Shown here in pieces: positions 17,442 through 25,143 of a stretch of 43,242 nucleotides of DNA. Origin of the DNA: a virus; IMG/VR virus record IMGVR_UViG_3300009168_000065, positions 1 through 43,242 of that record; one strand, given 5' to 3'. Made by a program: the position numbers and the translations under genes. The notes under the pieces were generated by a model. The model was given only the letters and a program-made list of their open reading frames with translations. It was not told the origin of the DNA and made no database searches. The stretch's first letter is position 1. Every line of letters begins with the position of its first letter.

Positions 17442-18310
17442 GCAAATATTGATAATAGGCGATGTTTTACAAAAAACAAGTTATACCAGTCTTCTTTTTT
17501 ATTAAGAATAGAGTTAATATCATGTTCTTTACATAGATCAATAAACTGCTGAAATTCAGGTTCGCAACTCGTAACACGAGTCATTTGTTCCTGATAGTAG
17601 AGTAATTCATCGCGATTCTCAATAGCTCTATATTTATCTAAGCGAAATAACTCTAGATTACGTGTAAATATTGAATTTTCTTCATCTGTAAGTTCTACCG
17701 TACCTTCAAGATACTTTTTAACCTTAACCTTACCGAACTTAGGAATACCTGGCACGTTATCAGACTTATCTCCTACTAAACACTTAATAGTCATGAAATT
17801 AACTTGCTCACAACCAGCATTTTCTACAAAATTAGCTGTATTTGTCTCTTTCTTACGAATTGGATCGTAAATAATTACATCTTTGTTAATTAACTGCAAG
17901 AAGTCCTTGTCTACAGAGATAATAACTTTAGAACCTTCAAGTGATTCAGCTAAATAAGCAATAACATCGTCAGCTTCTAATTTTCTTGGAAAAATAGACG
18001 GAATACCTAAGGTATAAAGAAATTCTTTGATCTTCTCGTTGTTTTGATGCGGCGATACATCCTTAGATCTGTTACCTTTATAATCTGAAAAAAGATCTTT
18101 ACGATCATTGCGTTGATAATCAGGTTTTTCATCCCAACAAGCAATAATTTTATCCGGCTTATACGTGTTAACATAGCTCTTAATAGCATTAATTGTAAAG
18201 TATATGTGAAAATTACTTAATTTTGTCGCATCTTCATAACCTACAATATTTTTCGCTGTCCAGTAGGTGCGATGAATTAAATTATTTCCATCAATTATTA
18301 AGCTTTTCAT
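17438..18310 (-). CDS. rnh: RNase H / 5'-3' exonuclease (FEN/PIN-type, T4 rnh-like)
   Basis: The enzyme removes RNA primers and flaps during lagging-strand synthesis. All acidic metal-binding positions of the FEN family are visible: IIDGNN (Asp7), ACWDEKPDYQRN (Asp60), LEADDVIAYL (Glu112, Asp114, Asp115), SVDKDF (Asp134, Asp136) and VGDKSDNVPGI (Asp181, Asp184). The last continues into the helix-hairpin-helix region PGIPKFGKVKVKKYL. ATG 18310 is chosen because MKSLIIDGNN is the typical family start; an upstream in-frame ATG at 18343 adds 11 atypical residues. The length of 290 is near T4 RNase H (305). It is coupled to the primase by ATGA. Confidence 0.9.
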   Translation of the reverse strand: MKSLIIDGNNLIHRTYWTAKNIVGYEDATKLSNFHIYFTINAIKSYVNTYKPDKIIACWDEKPDYQRNDRKDLFSDYKGNRSKDVSPHQNNEKIKEFLYTLGIPSIFPRKLEADDVIAYLAESLEGSKVIISVDKDFLQLINKDVIIYDPIRKKETNTANFVENAGCEQVNFMTIKCLVGDKSDNVPGIPKFGKVKVKKYLEGTVELTDEENSIFTRNLELFRLDKYRAIENRDELLYYQEQMTRVTSCEPEFQQFIDLCKEHDINSILNKKEDWYNLFFVKHRLLSIFA

Positions 18311-18557
18311 TTTCGTAGTATTGTGTCGTAGAAACCTGAACAACGTAGTCAGGAACCTGTTCTACAAACTCTATTATACCAGAGTTCCATGCTAAATCGA
18401 ACGAATTACAAGGAACCGAACGATTTAACATGGTTGGTACAGCAAGAAAGTTATAATTATCTTGACCTTTATCGATGAAAATTAGAAGCTCACCAGCAAA
18501 AGCACCGCTTTGAACCGCATATGTATTACCTGGCTCTAGTGTATGCTCCTGATTCAT
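18291..18557 (-). CDS. Hypothetical protein between clamp and RNase H
   Basis: The 88-residue product starts MNQEHTLEPGNTYAVQSGAF. It has alternating beta-type hydrophobicity (GELLIFIDKGQ, IIEFVEQVPDYVVQV) suggesting a small SH3- or Sm-like barrel. This is a guess from pattern. It is one base from the gene upstream and overlaps the start of the RNase H gene by 20 bases, so it belongs to the replication operon. Confidence 0.6.
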   Translation of the reverse strand: MNQEHTLEPGNTYAVQSGAFAGELLIFIDKGQDNYNFLAVPTMLNRSVPCNSFDLAWNSGIIEFVEQVPDYVVQVSTTQYYENEKLNN

Positions 18558-18558
18558 T

Positions 18559-18900
18559 TTATGCAGTATAAGATGGTGGTGCTGTAAGATTTAAGCCTTG
18601 CGATACACCACGTTCAATTAATACAGTAACGATAACTTCCATTGATGATGTTTTAATAGAGTAGTTTCTTGGAAATAATCTACCACCATCATTAAATTCG
18701 AACATCATTTCACCTTTAAAGTCTTTGTTCTCATAGCATGTAATAAACAAAGAAGTATTACCAGGATCTACCATAATTGTCCATTTTCTTGGATCTGCAA
18801 TTGAATAGTTAGAGCAAATTTTCCATGTATTAAACTCGCTATCTTTTAAGCGTTTAACAAAGTATGATAGAGTCGTAATTTTATTTTTTAAAGGTTTCAT
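18559..18900 (-). CDS. Hypothetical protein next to the sliding clamp
   Basis: The 113-residue product starts MKPLKNKITTLSYFVKRLKD and shows a mixed alpha/beta pattern with aromatic positions (WKICSNYS, KWTIMVDPGNTSLFITCYE). Its position after the clamp gene recalls the place of RegA in T4, but no RegA motif was seen. The start overlaps the stop of the clamp gene by four bases. Unknown function in the replication operon. Confidence 0.6.
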   Translation of the reverse strand: MKPLKNKITTLSYFVKRLKDSEFNTWKICSNYSIADPRKWTIMVDPGNTSLFITCYENKDFKGEMMFEFNDGGRLFPRNYSIKTSSMEVIVTVLIERGVSQGLNLTAPPSYTA

Positions 18901-19631
18901 TGTGTTAAGGATGTTATAATATACTTTAATTTAATACCGTTAGCTTGAATATCAAATACACATACACCGTAATCAGTATTGATACCTATATTAATTTCAC
19001 GTTCTAACACAGAGAGTAATTTAATATTATCAAGATTAAGAGGTAAAGGCTTGAGTTCAAAGTCAACAGGTCCTAGATCTAGACATAACGCATCTGTATT
19101 ATGTCTAGATCTATCTGTAAGCTCTGCTTTTAATACACCTTCTTCAGTATAAAGATATACTTTATTAGTCTCAGTAGCAAACGTACTACCTTTAATTATA
19201 GATTGTAGAATATCTTTTGTAATACTAAAGCTAATATCATAATTGAAGCTTTTAATTTTTTCAATATTAATAGTAGGTTTAGCTAATAGACCATCTTCAT
19301 ATAAATGATACTTAAACTTAATACTATTGCCTTTATACTCATAGTTATTAGAGTTAACAGTAATAGTAATATCTTTTGAATTAATATTATCTACAACACG
19401 AATAAGTTTCTTAATATCAGGAATGTTATTTACACCACTAAAGTTAGTATTAACAGAATCAAGTTCTGCAGAAAGTATTAAAGTATTATCTGCGGAAGAG
19501 ACGAGACAGGATAGTAAGCCAGGATTTTCCTGTACATTTACTATCGCTGACTCGTTGATCTTCGATATCGCATCTAGAAACTTTACAAATTCAGGTCGAT
19601 TTTGTACTCTTAGTTCTTTTTTGTCTGCCAT
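18897..19631 (-). CDS. 45: DNA polymerase sliding clamp (T4 gp45-like)
   Basis: The 244-residue product resembles T4-type clamps: an N-terminal helix with FVKFLDAISKINESAIV aligning with T4 gp45 FATINSGI, followed by two repeats of the clamp fold made of alternating strands. Clamps tether the polymerase and, in T4, also activate late transcription with gp55 and gp33. The start at 19631 is the only upstream ATG. It lies 41 bases inside the end of the preceding gene, so translation is probably coupled. Identification rests on weak similarity, size and operon position. Confidence 0.72.
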   Translation of the reverse strand: MADKKELRVQNRPEFVKFLDAISKINESAIVNVQENPGLLSCLVSSADNTLILSAELDSVNTNFSGVNNIPDIKKLIRVVDNINSKDITITVNSNNYEYKGNSIKFKYHLYEDGLLAKPTINIEKIKSFNYDISFSITKDILQSIIKGSTFATETNKVYLYTEEGVLKAELTDRSRHNTDALCLDLGPVDFELKPLPLNLDNIKLLSVLEREINIGINTDYGVCVFDIQANGIKLKYIITSLTQ

Positions 19632-20019
19632 GGCTTTCTAGTGTAGTCGCAATTCTAGCTAAATTCAAGCTAATTTCTTTAAGAACATCAACAATATCTG
19701 TATTAACTGATACTGGTGGCTGCGGTATAAAGCGCTGTACAGGTTGTATTTCTGCTAACTCTTGTGCTGCTTGTTCAACACCAACAAAATTATCTGGAGG
19801 TGGTTGCTGATATACAATAGGTTCTATAGGTTCTTGTTGAACGTACGGATTATATTGTTGTGGAGGTGTTTGTAGTACTTCGGCAAATTTATTCTGAATA
19901 TCATTACTCATCGGTCGAAGATTAACCGACTGACCAACAATCATTTGGTCAGTCGCTTTTGCTTGACCATGCATTGTACCAGCAAACATTAGGAATGCTT
20001 GTCGTTCTGCTTCGGTCAT
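19591..20019 (-). CDS. Hypothetical Pro/Gln-rich protein overlapping the clamp gene
   Basis: This 142-residue protein has a helical N-terminus (MTEAERQAFLMFAGTMHGQA), a Pro/Gln-rich linker (PPQQYNPYVQQEPIEPIVYQ and more), a coiled-coil-like segment (DIVDVLKEISLNLARIATTL) and a basic tail (GRQKRTKSTKST). It lies between gp32 and gp45; the basic tail is encoded by the 41 bases shared with the clamp start. A disordered adaptor for the replisome or late transcription is possible. No known family was recognised. Confidence 0.6.
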   Translation of the reverse strand: MTEAERQAFLMFAGTMHGQAKATDQMIVGQSVNLRPMSNDIQNKFAEVLQTPPQQYNPYVQQEPIEPIVYQQPPPDNFVGVEQAAQELAEIQPVQRFIPQPPVSVNTDIVDVLKEISLNLARIATTLESHGRQKRTKSTKST

Positions 20020-20022
20020 ATA

Positions 20023-20874
20023 TTATAGGTCTTTAAGAAGTTCGTCGATTTCATCATCAATCGAAGTATCATGCTGCTGTACTACTTTTGAAGGTGTATA
20101 TTCTTCTTGCGGTGTAGTTGGCTTTACAGTAGTATGAACTTCTTGTGTAGCTGCTTCAGTAGAAGATTTGCAGTAATAATGCTCATCAAGCATTTGCTTA
20201 AGCTCATCATACGATTTAAGGGTAAATACCTTAGTAAGATCAAAAACACTATCATAGATTTTCTTCTGTTCATCTTCACTCAAAGCAAGCTTACCAGCAG
20301 ACGTAAATCTTGAAGATACATATGTCGGAAACTCACCTTGATTTTCACACTTAATTTTAAAGTTAACACCAGTAGATCCAAGATCAAAAATACGTGGACC
20401 AAACTCTTCAGAATCCTCACCTTCAATAGCTTCCATAATAATTTTATGAAGCTGTTTACCGTAGCGAAGGAGTTTAACCTTACCGTTATTTTCAGGAGTC
20501 TGAGAATCATCAATTACATAAACGTTAACAAGATACTTCTCAATACGTTTAATTTCTTTAACTTTTTCTTTATCCTCATCAGTACCAGTACGTAGGATCT
20601 TAAAGCGCTCTTCAGCAATGGGATCACGCTCACCGAAAGTCATAGGTGAGAGAGCTTGTACGTATTGACCTGTAGCAAAAGACGGCCATCCATGATTATA
20701 ATAATGGAAGAATGTATTTTTAGGATCTTTAGCAAAAGGTAATAGCCTAACGGTATAGGTATGACCAGGGGTTGTCTTCATGATTTCGTTATAAGTAGCA
20801 TTGCTACCTTCGCTCTCATTTTTAATTAGTGCGTCCTTAATAGACTGAAACATTGTTGTATTGAATGAACTCAT
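20023..20874 (-). CDS. 32: Single-stranded DNA-binding protein (T4 gp32-like)
   Basis: It coats single-stranded DNA in replication and recombination. The core reads TVRLLPFAKDPKNTFFHYYN, SPMTFGERDPIAEERFK, YLVNVYVIDDSQTPENNGKV and LLRYGKQLHKIIMEAI, following the gp32 OB-fold order. The C-terminus is a long linker ending in the acidic DDEIDELLKDL, the typical tail that recruits partners. The length of 283 is close to T4 (301). Where T4 has its Cys zinc ligands, this protein has Ser, Asp and Pro (SPMTFGERDPI), so the zinc site appears to be lost. A putative promoter and an A-rich unstructured leader precede it. Confidence 0.87.
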   Translation of the reverse strand: MSSFNTTMFQSIKDALIKNESEGSNATYNEIMKTTPGHTYTVRLLPFAKDPKNTFFHYYNHGWPSFATGQYVQALSPMTFGERDPIAEERFKILRTGTDEDKEKVKEIKRIEKYLVNVYVIDDSQTPENNGKVKLLRYGKQLHKIIMEAIEGEDSEEFGPRIFDLGSTGVNFKIKCENQGEFPTYVSSRFTSAGKLALSEDEQKKIYDSVFDLTKVFTLKSYDELKQMLDEHYYCKSSTEAATQEVHTTVKPTTPQEEYTPSKVVQQHDTSIDDEIDELLKDL

Positions 20875-20924
20875 ATTTTTATTTTTTTGTTAGTTTAATT
20901 TTGGTTGTATTTTATTATATTATA
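20875..20924 (-). promoter_or_regulatory. Putative promoter and A-rich leader of gene 32
   Basis: On the minus strand two overlapping TATAAT boxes (20924-20919 and 20919-20914) lie about 40-45 bases before the gp32 ATG. The leader between them and the ATG is almost free of G and rich in A. T4 gp32 represses its own translation by binding an unstructured AT-rich leader, so this region may be an operator. Confidence 0.5.
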
Positions 20925-21577
20925 TTTTTTTTCTTTTTCAACAGGTAATCTTCGATAAGTTGAAAAGATTCTCTTATTACTACCTTTAGCTTAACTGATT
21001 GTTGAAAGTTAATACGGGTGTTATTTAGTAACTGGTTAAAATCAGTAATAAAAAACTCTAAGAGATCTGGCTCAACTTGTCTTATAATTCTGTCACATTC
21101 AAGTCCGTGAATGACATAAAAATTTATGTTATGATCACGTAAATGCTGTAACACCAAAGGTGTTGTACCGCTATTTATACTCTTATACTCGTTTAATGTA
21201 AGATTATTTTCCACACAATAACGCATAATAAATTTGCAGCATTGTTTACAGTTATCAATATTTTCTACACTATCTGGTGAGAGAGTCTCTAACTTTCTCT
21301 TGTAAGATGTATAACACTTGATAGCTTTTGGAGTTGTAAAAAACTGCAAATCTAAGTAGTTAGTATCTGCATAATAAACAAATGGTGCTTTAAAAAACTC
21401 CTCAATACTGACGTTTTTATTATTTTGAAATAGTAAAGAAAGCTTCTTAAGAATGACATACGTTTTGTCGTCAATATTGTTGAAGTTTTGCCGTAACTTG
21501 AAAGGTTTGTTTTTTGATGTTCTGCTTGCAATTAGGTATGCGTTATAAATTTGTTTTTCAGATGCTGTTAAAGACAT
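20915..21577 (-). CDS. 59: Putative helicase loader (T4 gp59-like)
   Basis: The length of 220 residues matches T4 gp59 (217), and as in T4 the gene lies directly upstream of gene 32. Weak but ordered similarities are seen: LKKLSLLFQ with the T4 FFQKLSEKY region, TPKAIKCYTSYKRKLETLSP with ADALVFYREYIGRLKQI, and TPLVLQHLRDHNINFYVIHG with the segment ending LLQSNIISFETFIL. gp59 loads the gp41 helicase onto gp32-coated DNA. The ORF ends in a Lys-rich run. The call is by synteny, size and weak similarity. Confidence 0.55.
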   Translation of the reverse strand: MSLTASEKQIYNAYLIASRTSKNKPFKLRQNFNNIDDKTYVILKKLSLLFQNNKNVSIEEFFKAPFVYYADTNYLDLQFFTTPKAIKCYTSYKRKLETLSPDSVENIDNCKQCCKFIMRYCVENNLTLNEYKSINSGTTPLVLQHLRDHNINFYVIHGLECDRIIRQVEPDLLEFFITDFNQLLNNTRINFQQSVKLKVVIRESFQLIEDYLLKKKKNII

Positions 21578-21583
21578 AGTTTA

Positions 21584-21877
21584 TTATAAATCTATCTTCT
21601 GATTAGAATTAAGCCATTTTGTTATATATTTACTTTTAGTGATCGTAGGATCGTACTCTAAGAATAGTTTAACGATTTCATAGTTAGAATCAACACCTAA
21701 AAGGTCTTTTAAAATATTTCTTAATTTTTCGTCTTGTAACGCTAAAATAAACACGTTCTGAAAGGATAGTTTTTTACCTTTTAATAAGGTGCAAAATGAA
21801 CAAAAGGATAAGAGAATATGCTCACTCTCTCTATCTATAATACTTTGCGAAGGGTTTACAATAGATGTTAAATACAT
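21584..21877 (-). CDS. Hypothetical protein, position of T4 gene 33
   Basis: The 97-residue helical protein (NVFILALQDEKLRNILKDLL, then YEIVKLFLEYDPTITKSKYI) lies six bases upstream of the gp59-like gene. In T4 this slot holds gene 33, the late-transcription co-activator of 112 residues that binds RNA polymerase and the clamp. The T4 clamp-binding C-terminus LDFLL is not evident; this protein ends QKIDL. A gp33 role is a guess from order and size only. Confidence 0.45.
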   Translation of the reverse strand: MYLTSIVNPSQSIIDRESEHILLSFCSFCTLLKGKKLSFQNVFILALQDEKLRNILKDLLGVDSNYEIVKLFLEYDPTITKSKYITKWLNSNQKIDL

Positions 21878-22284
21878 GGCTTTAAAGTTTTAGTGAAGTT
21901 AAGAAATTTAGCAGTAAACTTACCTACCGCGGTACCATCACTAAGACCTGTACCGTTACATAATAAGTTGGCTAATTTTGGTAAATCAATGTCACAAATT
22001 TTATCGTTCTTTTTAAATATGACAGTTTTTGTTTGTAACTTTATAATGATAGCAATAGCACTATTATTTAAAATGTGAGTGAATAACTCATCGTGATATT
22101 CTTCCGCAAAACAACTAACTACTCTAAAATCTTTAATTTGACCTTCAAAGAATTGTGTTTTTTCTAACTGATCTTTATACTTTAAGAGGTATAATTTAAT
22201 ATCATTTAACTCTATTGTACTAAAGTCACGCTTACCTTTGCGATAATCGCGAACATTGTCAGTAATAGAAGTAGTTGGTTTCAC
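21868..22284 (-). CDS. Small protein resembling a lone DHHA1-type domain (GTG start)
   Basis: The 138-residue product has a C-terminal half (EYHDELFTHILNN, AIAIIIKLQTKTVIFKK, ICDIDLPKLANLLCNGTGLS, then DGTAVGKF) that follows the layout of DHHA1 domains of RecJ/NrnA-like phosphoesterases, where a GGGH-x-x-AAG loop binds substrate; here the loop reads NGTGLSDGTAVG. No DHH catalytic half is present. The start is GTG, supported by a perfect TATAAATA six bases upstream, so it is read late although it lies in the early cluster. Its function is uncertain. Confidence 0.45.
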   Translation of the reverse strand: MKPTTSITDNVRDYRKGKRDFSTIELNDIKLYLLKYKDQLEKTQFFEGQIKDFRVVSCFAEEYHDELFTHILNNSAIAIIIKLQTKTVIFKKNDKICDIDLPKLANLLCNGTGLSDGTAVGKFTAKFLNFTKTLKPCI

Positions 22285-22290
22285 TACTTG

Positions 22291-22298
22291 TATTTATA
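22291..22298 (-). promoter_or_regulatory. Late promoter box before the GTG start at 22284
   Basis: A perfect TATAAATA on the minus strand, six bases before GTG. It lies in the 29-base gap after the helicase stop. Confidence 0.65.
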
Positions 22299-22313
22299 GT
22301 CAACTCTATTTAA

Positions 22314-23669
22314 TCAACTTCCAAACGATTGCAGCATAGTATAAGAGCTATCTGAAGTTTCATTAGCACTTTCTTCAGCTTGTGTAATTGTTAAGGTAGA
22401 GTAATCAATTCTCATAGCTTGCGTATGTCCTCTAGGTCCGTATCGATTTTTCATCATACCTAAACGTATAATGCTCAATTCTCTATCTTCTTCGTTTTGA
22501 TAAATAGACACAATAACGTCTGCAGTAGCTGCTAGACCTACAGATTCAGATATAGTAGTCAAGTCAGGGTTATTAGAACTAAAACCAGATCGATTTAATT
22601 GAGTTGCAGATATAATAGGACAGTTAAACATATATGTCATAGCGCGTACTTGCTCAGTTACGTTCTTAATACGTTCATATGAATTTGTACCTACAGTAGA
22701 ATGTAAAAGGTTAAGATAGTCTAACACAATTGCATCAATCTTAATACCTTGATCGACGATCTTTTTAATAAATGCTTTTAATTGGTTAGGTGTAATAGTA
22801 CTAGGAGGAAACTCTTTAATAAAGATACTACCTTTACCTTCTTTTTCTTGCTCCTTTAAAGCCTGTCTAAGCGAAGGAGCGTTAATTGCTAGTTCTTTTA
22901 ATGGAATCTTACTAACATTAGTACATATACGTCGTGCGTATAATAGTTCGGACATCTCGAGAGTAATTAGTAGTACATTCTTACCTTGATTAGCGATATT
23001 TGTAGCAACGTTACCTAAAAATATAGATTTACCAATATTAGTTTCACCGGCAAATACATATAACGCACGACCATTCTCTTGGAAGCCACCATTCAACGCA
23101 TCATCAAGCCACGGCCAGTTACTCGGTATAGCTTTTTGAATACTAGTTAAGTCTTCAACAATAAGATCTACATCTCTATATAAATCAAGCCCTCTATCTG
23201 TTACAAGATTTATATTACAGGAAGTTTCAAACTTATTAAGAATTTCTGAAGTATCAATAGAGCCTTTAGCAATATCACTAGCAACTTCAAGCATAGTATG
23301 ATATACAGATTTTTCCTTAATGAATCTCTCTGTGTTATCATACAGCTCACCTTTATCGATATTTTTATCTATATCTTTGAATGATTCAACAAGCTGTTTA
23401 AACGACTCTCTATACTCATCTGTAGTTAAGTATGCTTTAACTTCAGTAATAGTCGGTAACTTCTCACGCTTACCATAAAAGTCATTAATAATCTCGAAAA
23501 TTTTAGCAATATTCTTTGATTTAAAATACTTAGGCTTAACGTAATCAACAATTGAAGCTAAATACGTTGAATCAGTTAAAGAACGGTAACAAACTATACG
23601 TTCAAAATAGTCATTATCAATAGTCATTTGCGTATTTGGAGTTGAATAATTTTGTATAGACCTAGACAC
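22314..23669 (-). CDS. 41: Replicative DNA helicase (DnaB/T4 gp41-like)
   Basis: The hexameric 5'-3' helicase drives fork unwinding and partners with the gp61-like primase. The N-terminal domain (to about residue 150) is DnaB-like. The RecA-type motor has Walker A GETNIGKS (residues 208-215), LLITLEMSELLYARRI (motif 1a), Walker B IDAIVLDYLNLL and the DnaB motif ISATQLNRSGF, ending in a MMKNRYGPRG-type motif 4. The length of 451 is near T4 gp41 (475). The frame begins with GTG at 23669; an internal ATG at 23627 would remove 14 residues. A homing endonuclease gene starts 19 bases away, divergently. Confidence 0.9.
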   Translation of the reverse strand: MSRSIQNYSTPNTQMTIDNDYFERIVCYRSLTDSTYLASIVDYVKPKYFKSKNIAKIFEIINDFYGKREKLPTITEVKAYLTTDEYRESFKQLVESFKDIDKNIDKGELYDNTERFIKEKSVYHTMLEVASDIAKGSIDTSEILNKFETSCNINLVTDRGLDLYRDVDLIVEDLTSIQKAIPSNWPWLDDALNGGFQENGRALYVFAGETNIGKSIFLGNVATNIANQGKNVLLITLEMSELLYARRICTNVSKIPLKELAINAPSLRQALKEQEKEGKGSIFIKEFPPSTITPNQLKAFIKKIVDQGIKIDAIVLDYLNLLHSTVGTNSYERIKNVTEQVRAMTYMFNCPIISATQLNRSGFSSNNPDLTTISESVGLAATADVIVSIYQNEEDRELSIIRLGMMKNRYGPRGHTQAMRIDYSTLTITQAEESANETSDSSYTMLQSFGS

Positions 23670-23675
23670 TTTGAA

Positions 23676-23682
23676 TTAAATA
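23676..23682 (+). promoter_or_regulatory. Late promoter box (TTAAATA) for the endonuclease gene
   Basis: TTAAATA with five bases to the ATG at 23688. It supports this start over an in-frame TTG at 23652 lying inside the helicase gene. Confidence 0.5.
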
Positions 23683-23687
23683 TTAGA

Positions 23688-24431
23688 ATGAAAGATGATG
23701 TGTTTATAATTGAATATTATATTAAAGAAGGTAAAACGCAACTCGAAATAGCTAAAATATTAGAGGTAACTTCAAGTACGATTATTAACAGGCTTCGTAA
23801 AAAGTATGTGAGAGAAAGCTTTCAACAAATTAGAAAAGCTCTTACGGGTAATAGATTAACTATAAACTCACAACAAGTTAGATCTGCTATATCTAGACGT
23901 ACAAAGCGTAAAAAAATAATAAACAAAGATATTCTTATATCTCTAATAAAAAAGGATTTATATCAGGAGGATATTTGTAAAATCTTAAAGGTAACAGAAC
24001 CAACATTAAATAATTTTATAAAGGCTAATTATAATTTTACTTTTAAGTATTTACGAGAGCAAATTACAGGTAGAAAAGTTACAAAGAATACAATAAAAAA
24101 ACTTCAAAATAATATCTTTTATACAACAACTAGTTTAAAAGGTATTGATATAATAGGTAAGCTTTATTTATTAAAAGTTAGCAGTGAGGATGAAGTTTTT
24201 TATAAAATTGGTGTTACAAAGACAAGTATAAATACTCGTTATAAAAATAGTTCACTACATAAAAATTATAAAATTAATATATTAGAAGAAGTAGAGGGTA
24301 ATTTATATGATATGTTTCAAGTTGAGCAATTACTTAAAAAATTATATAGTTTATATAAATACATACCTAAATATCGATTTGATGGGTGTACAGAATGCTT
24401 TTCTATTTTTATACCTTTAAAAATAATTTAA
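23688..24431 (+). CDS. Putative GIY-YIG-type homing endonuclease with HTH repeats
   Basis: The 247-residue product begins with two helix-turn-helix segments (YYIKEGKTQLEIAKILEVTS and LIKKDLYQEDICKILKVTEP) suited to DNA recognition. It ends with a nuclease domain of the GIY-YIG / T5orf172 type: GKLYLLKV, VFYKIGVTKTSINTRYKNSS, and a late acidic VEQLLKKLY and GCTECFSI segment. It lies alone on the plus strand next to the helicase gene, the usual behaviour of a homing gene. The start at ATG 23688 is backed by a late box. Confidence 0.68.
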   Translation: MKDDVFIIEYYIKEGKTQLEIAKILEVTSSTIINRLRKKYVRESFQQIRKALTGNRLTINSQQVRSAISRRTKRKKIINKDILISLIKKDLYQEDICKILKVTEPTLNNFIKANYNFTFKYLREQITGRKVTKNTIKKLQNNIFYTTTSLKGIDIIGKLYLLKVSSEDEVFYKIGVTKTSINTRYKNSSLHKNYKINILEEVEGNLYDMFQVEQLLKKLYSLYKYIPKYRFDGCTECFSIFIPLKII

Positions 24432-24453
24432 GGTAAGTTTATTAAAATACGTT

Positions 24454-25140
24454 CTAAACGGTAAGAATTTTGCCCTTATATTTTTCGTATTTGTTTAAGA
24501 ACCACTTTTGACCCTCTAAAAATTCAGGTGTGAATTCCTTTAATCCTGGAGAAGCATGCGTAATCATAATATCAGATACACCGCATTTAAAGCCAGCTAG
24601 TGTAGCATCTAAACAATATGAAAGATCGTAAAAGTGGAAGTCAGCTGGGTTTGTTTCATCGAATCGAATTTGTTCAAACACACGACGATGGATAGCTAAG
24701 AACACACCATCGAGTAATACAACTCGTTGAGGGTAAGGTCCAAAGGCTGTCATACTTTTTTGAGTTTCATTACCATGAGCTACAGCTCCATGAAGTTTAC
24801 CGCCTTGAAACCCACCACCCATTAGATGCCACAACGCTGGCTCTTGTAATTTACATTCTGTTGTGCCTGCTACACCGATTATATCGAACTCTGTACGTAG
24901 AATATCGGGTAGCTTGTATGCTACATCAGATTCAATAATGACATCATCATGGCATAATACGATATAGTCTTTTTTCTCTTTAATAGCTAAGTCAATAGCT
25001 TTATTATAGAGTACAGGTAGAGGTTGTGTGTTATTTTCTTTAAAAATAAACTTATTATATGCAGAGCTATTTTTAAATAGTAATGTATCTTTACGGCTTC
25101 CCTTTGTAGCAGAGAAATATAGTGTTTTGTTTATTGACAT
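24454..25140 (-). CDS. Glycosyltransferase (GT-A type)
   Basis: The 228-residue protein has the features of small GT-A glycosyltransferases: IVLCHDDVIIES with a DDV metal/nucleotide-sugar motif (Asp65, Asp66), an acceptor-region loop GGGFQGGKLHGAV, LLDGVFLAIHRRVFE and FHFYDLSYCLDATLAGFKCG, ending with THASPG. It starts three bases after the amidotransferase gene, so the two are coupled. The acceptor could be modified phage DNA, a virion protein or a host polysaccharide; operon context favours a base or nucleotide modification route but does not prove it. Confidence 0.78.
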   Translation of the reverse strand: MSINKTLYFSATKGSRKDTLLFKNSSAYNKFIFKENNTQPLPVLYNKAIDLAIKEKKDYIVLCHDDVIIESDVAYKLPDILRTEFDIIGVAGTTECKLQEPALWHLMGGGFQGGKLHGAVAHGNETQKSMTAFGPYPQRVVLLDGVFLAIHRRVFEQIRFDETNPADFHFYDLSYCLDATLAGFKCGVSDIMITHASPGLKEFTPEFLEGQKWFLNKYEKYKGKILTV

Positions 25141-25143
25141 AAA

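Noticed and set aside
18559-18900. RegA-like translational repressor by position near the clamp
   Set aside because: Size is similar but no resemblance to the T4 RegA sequence was seen, so it is left as hypothetical.
23652-23687. TTG start of the endonuclease gene inside the helicase gene
   Set aside because: ATG 23688 has a late box at standard spacing, and the extra 12 residues are antisense helicase codons.
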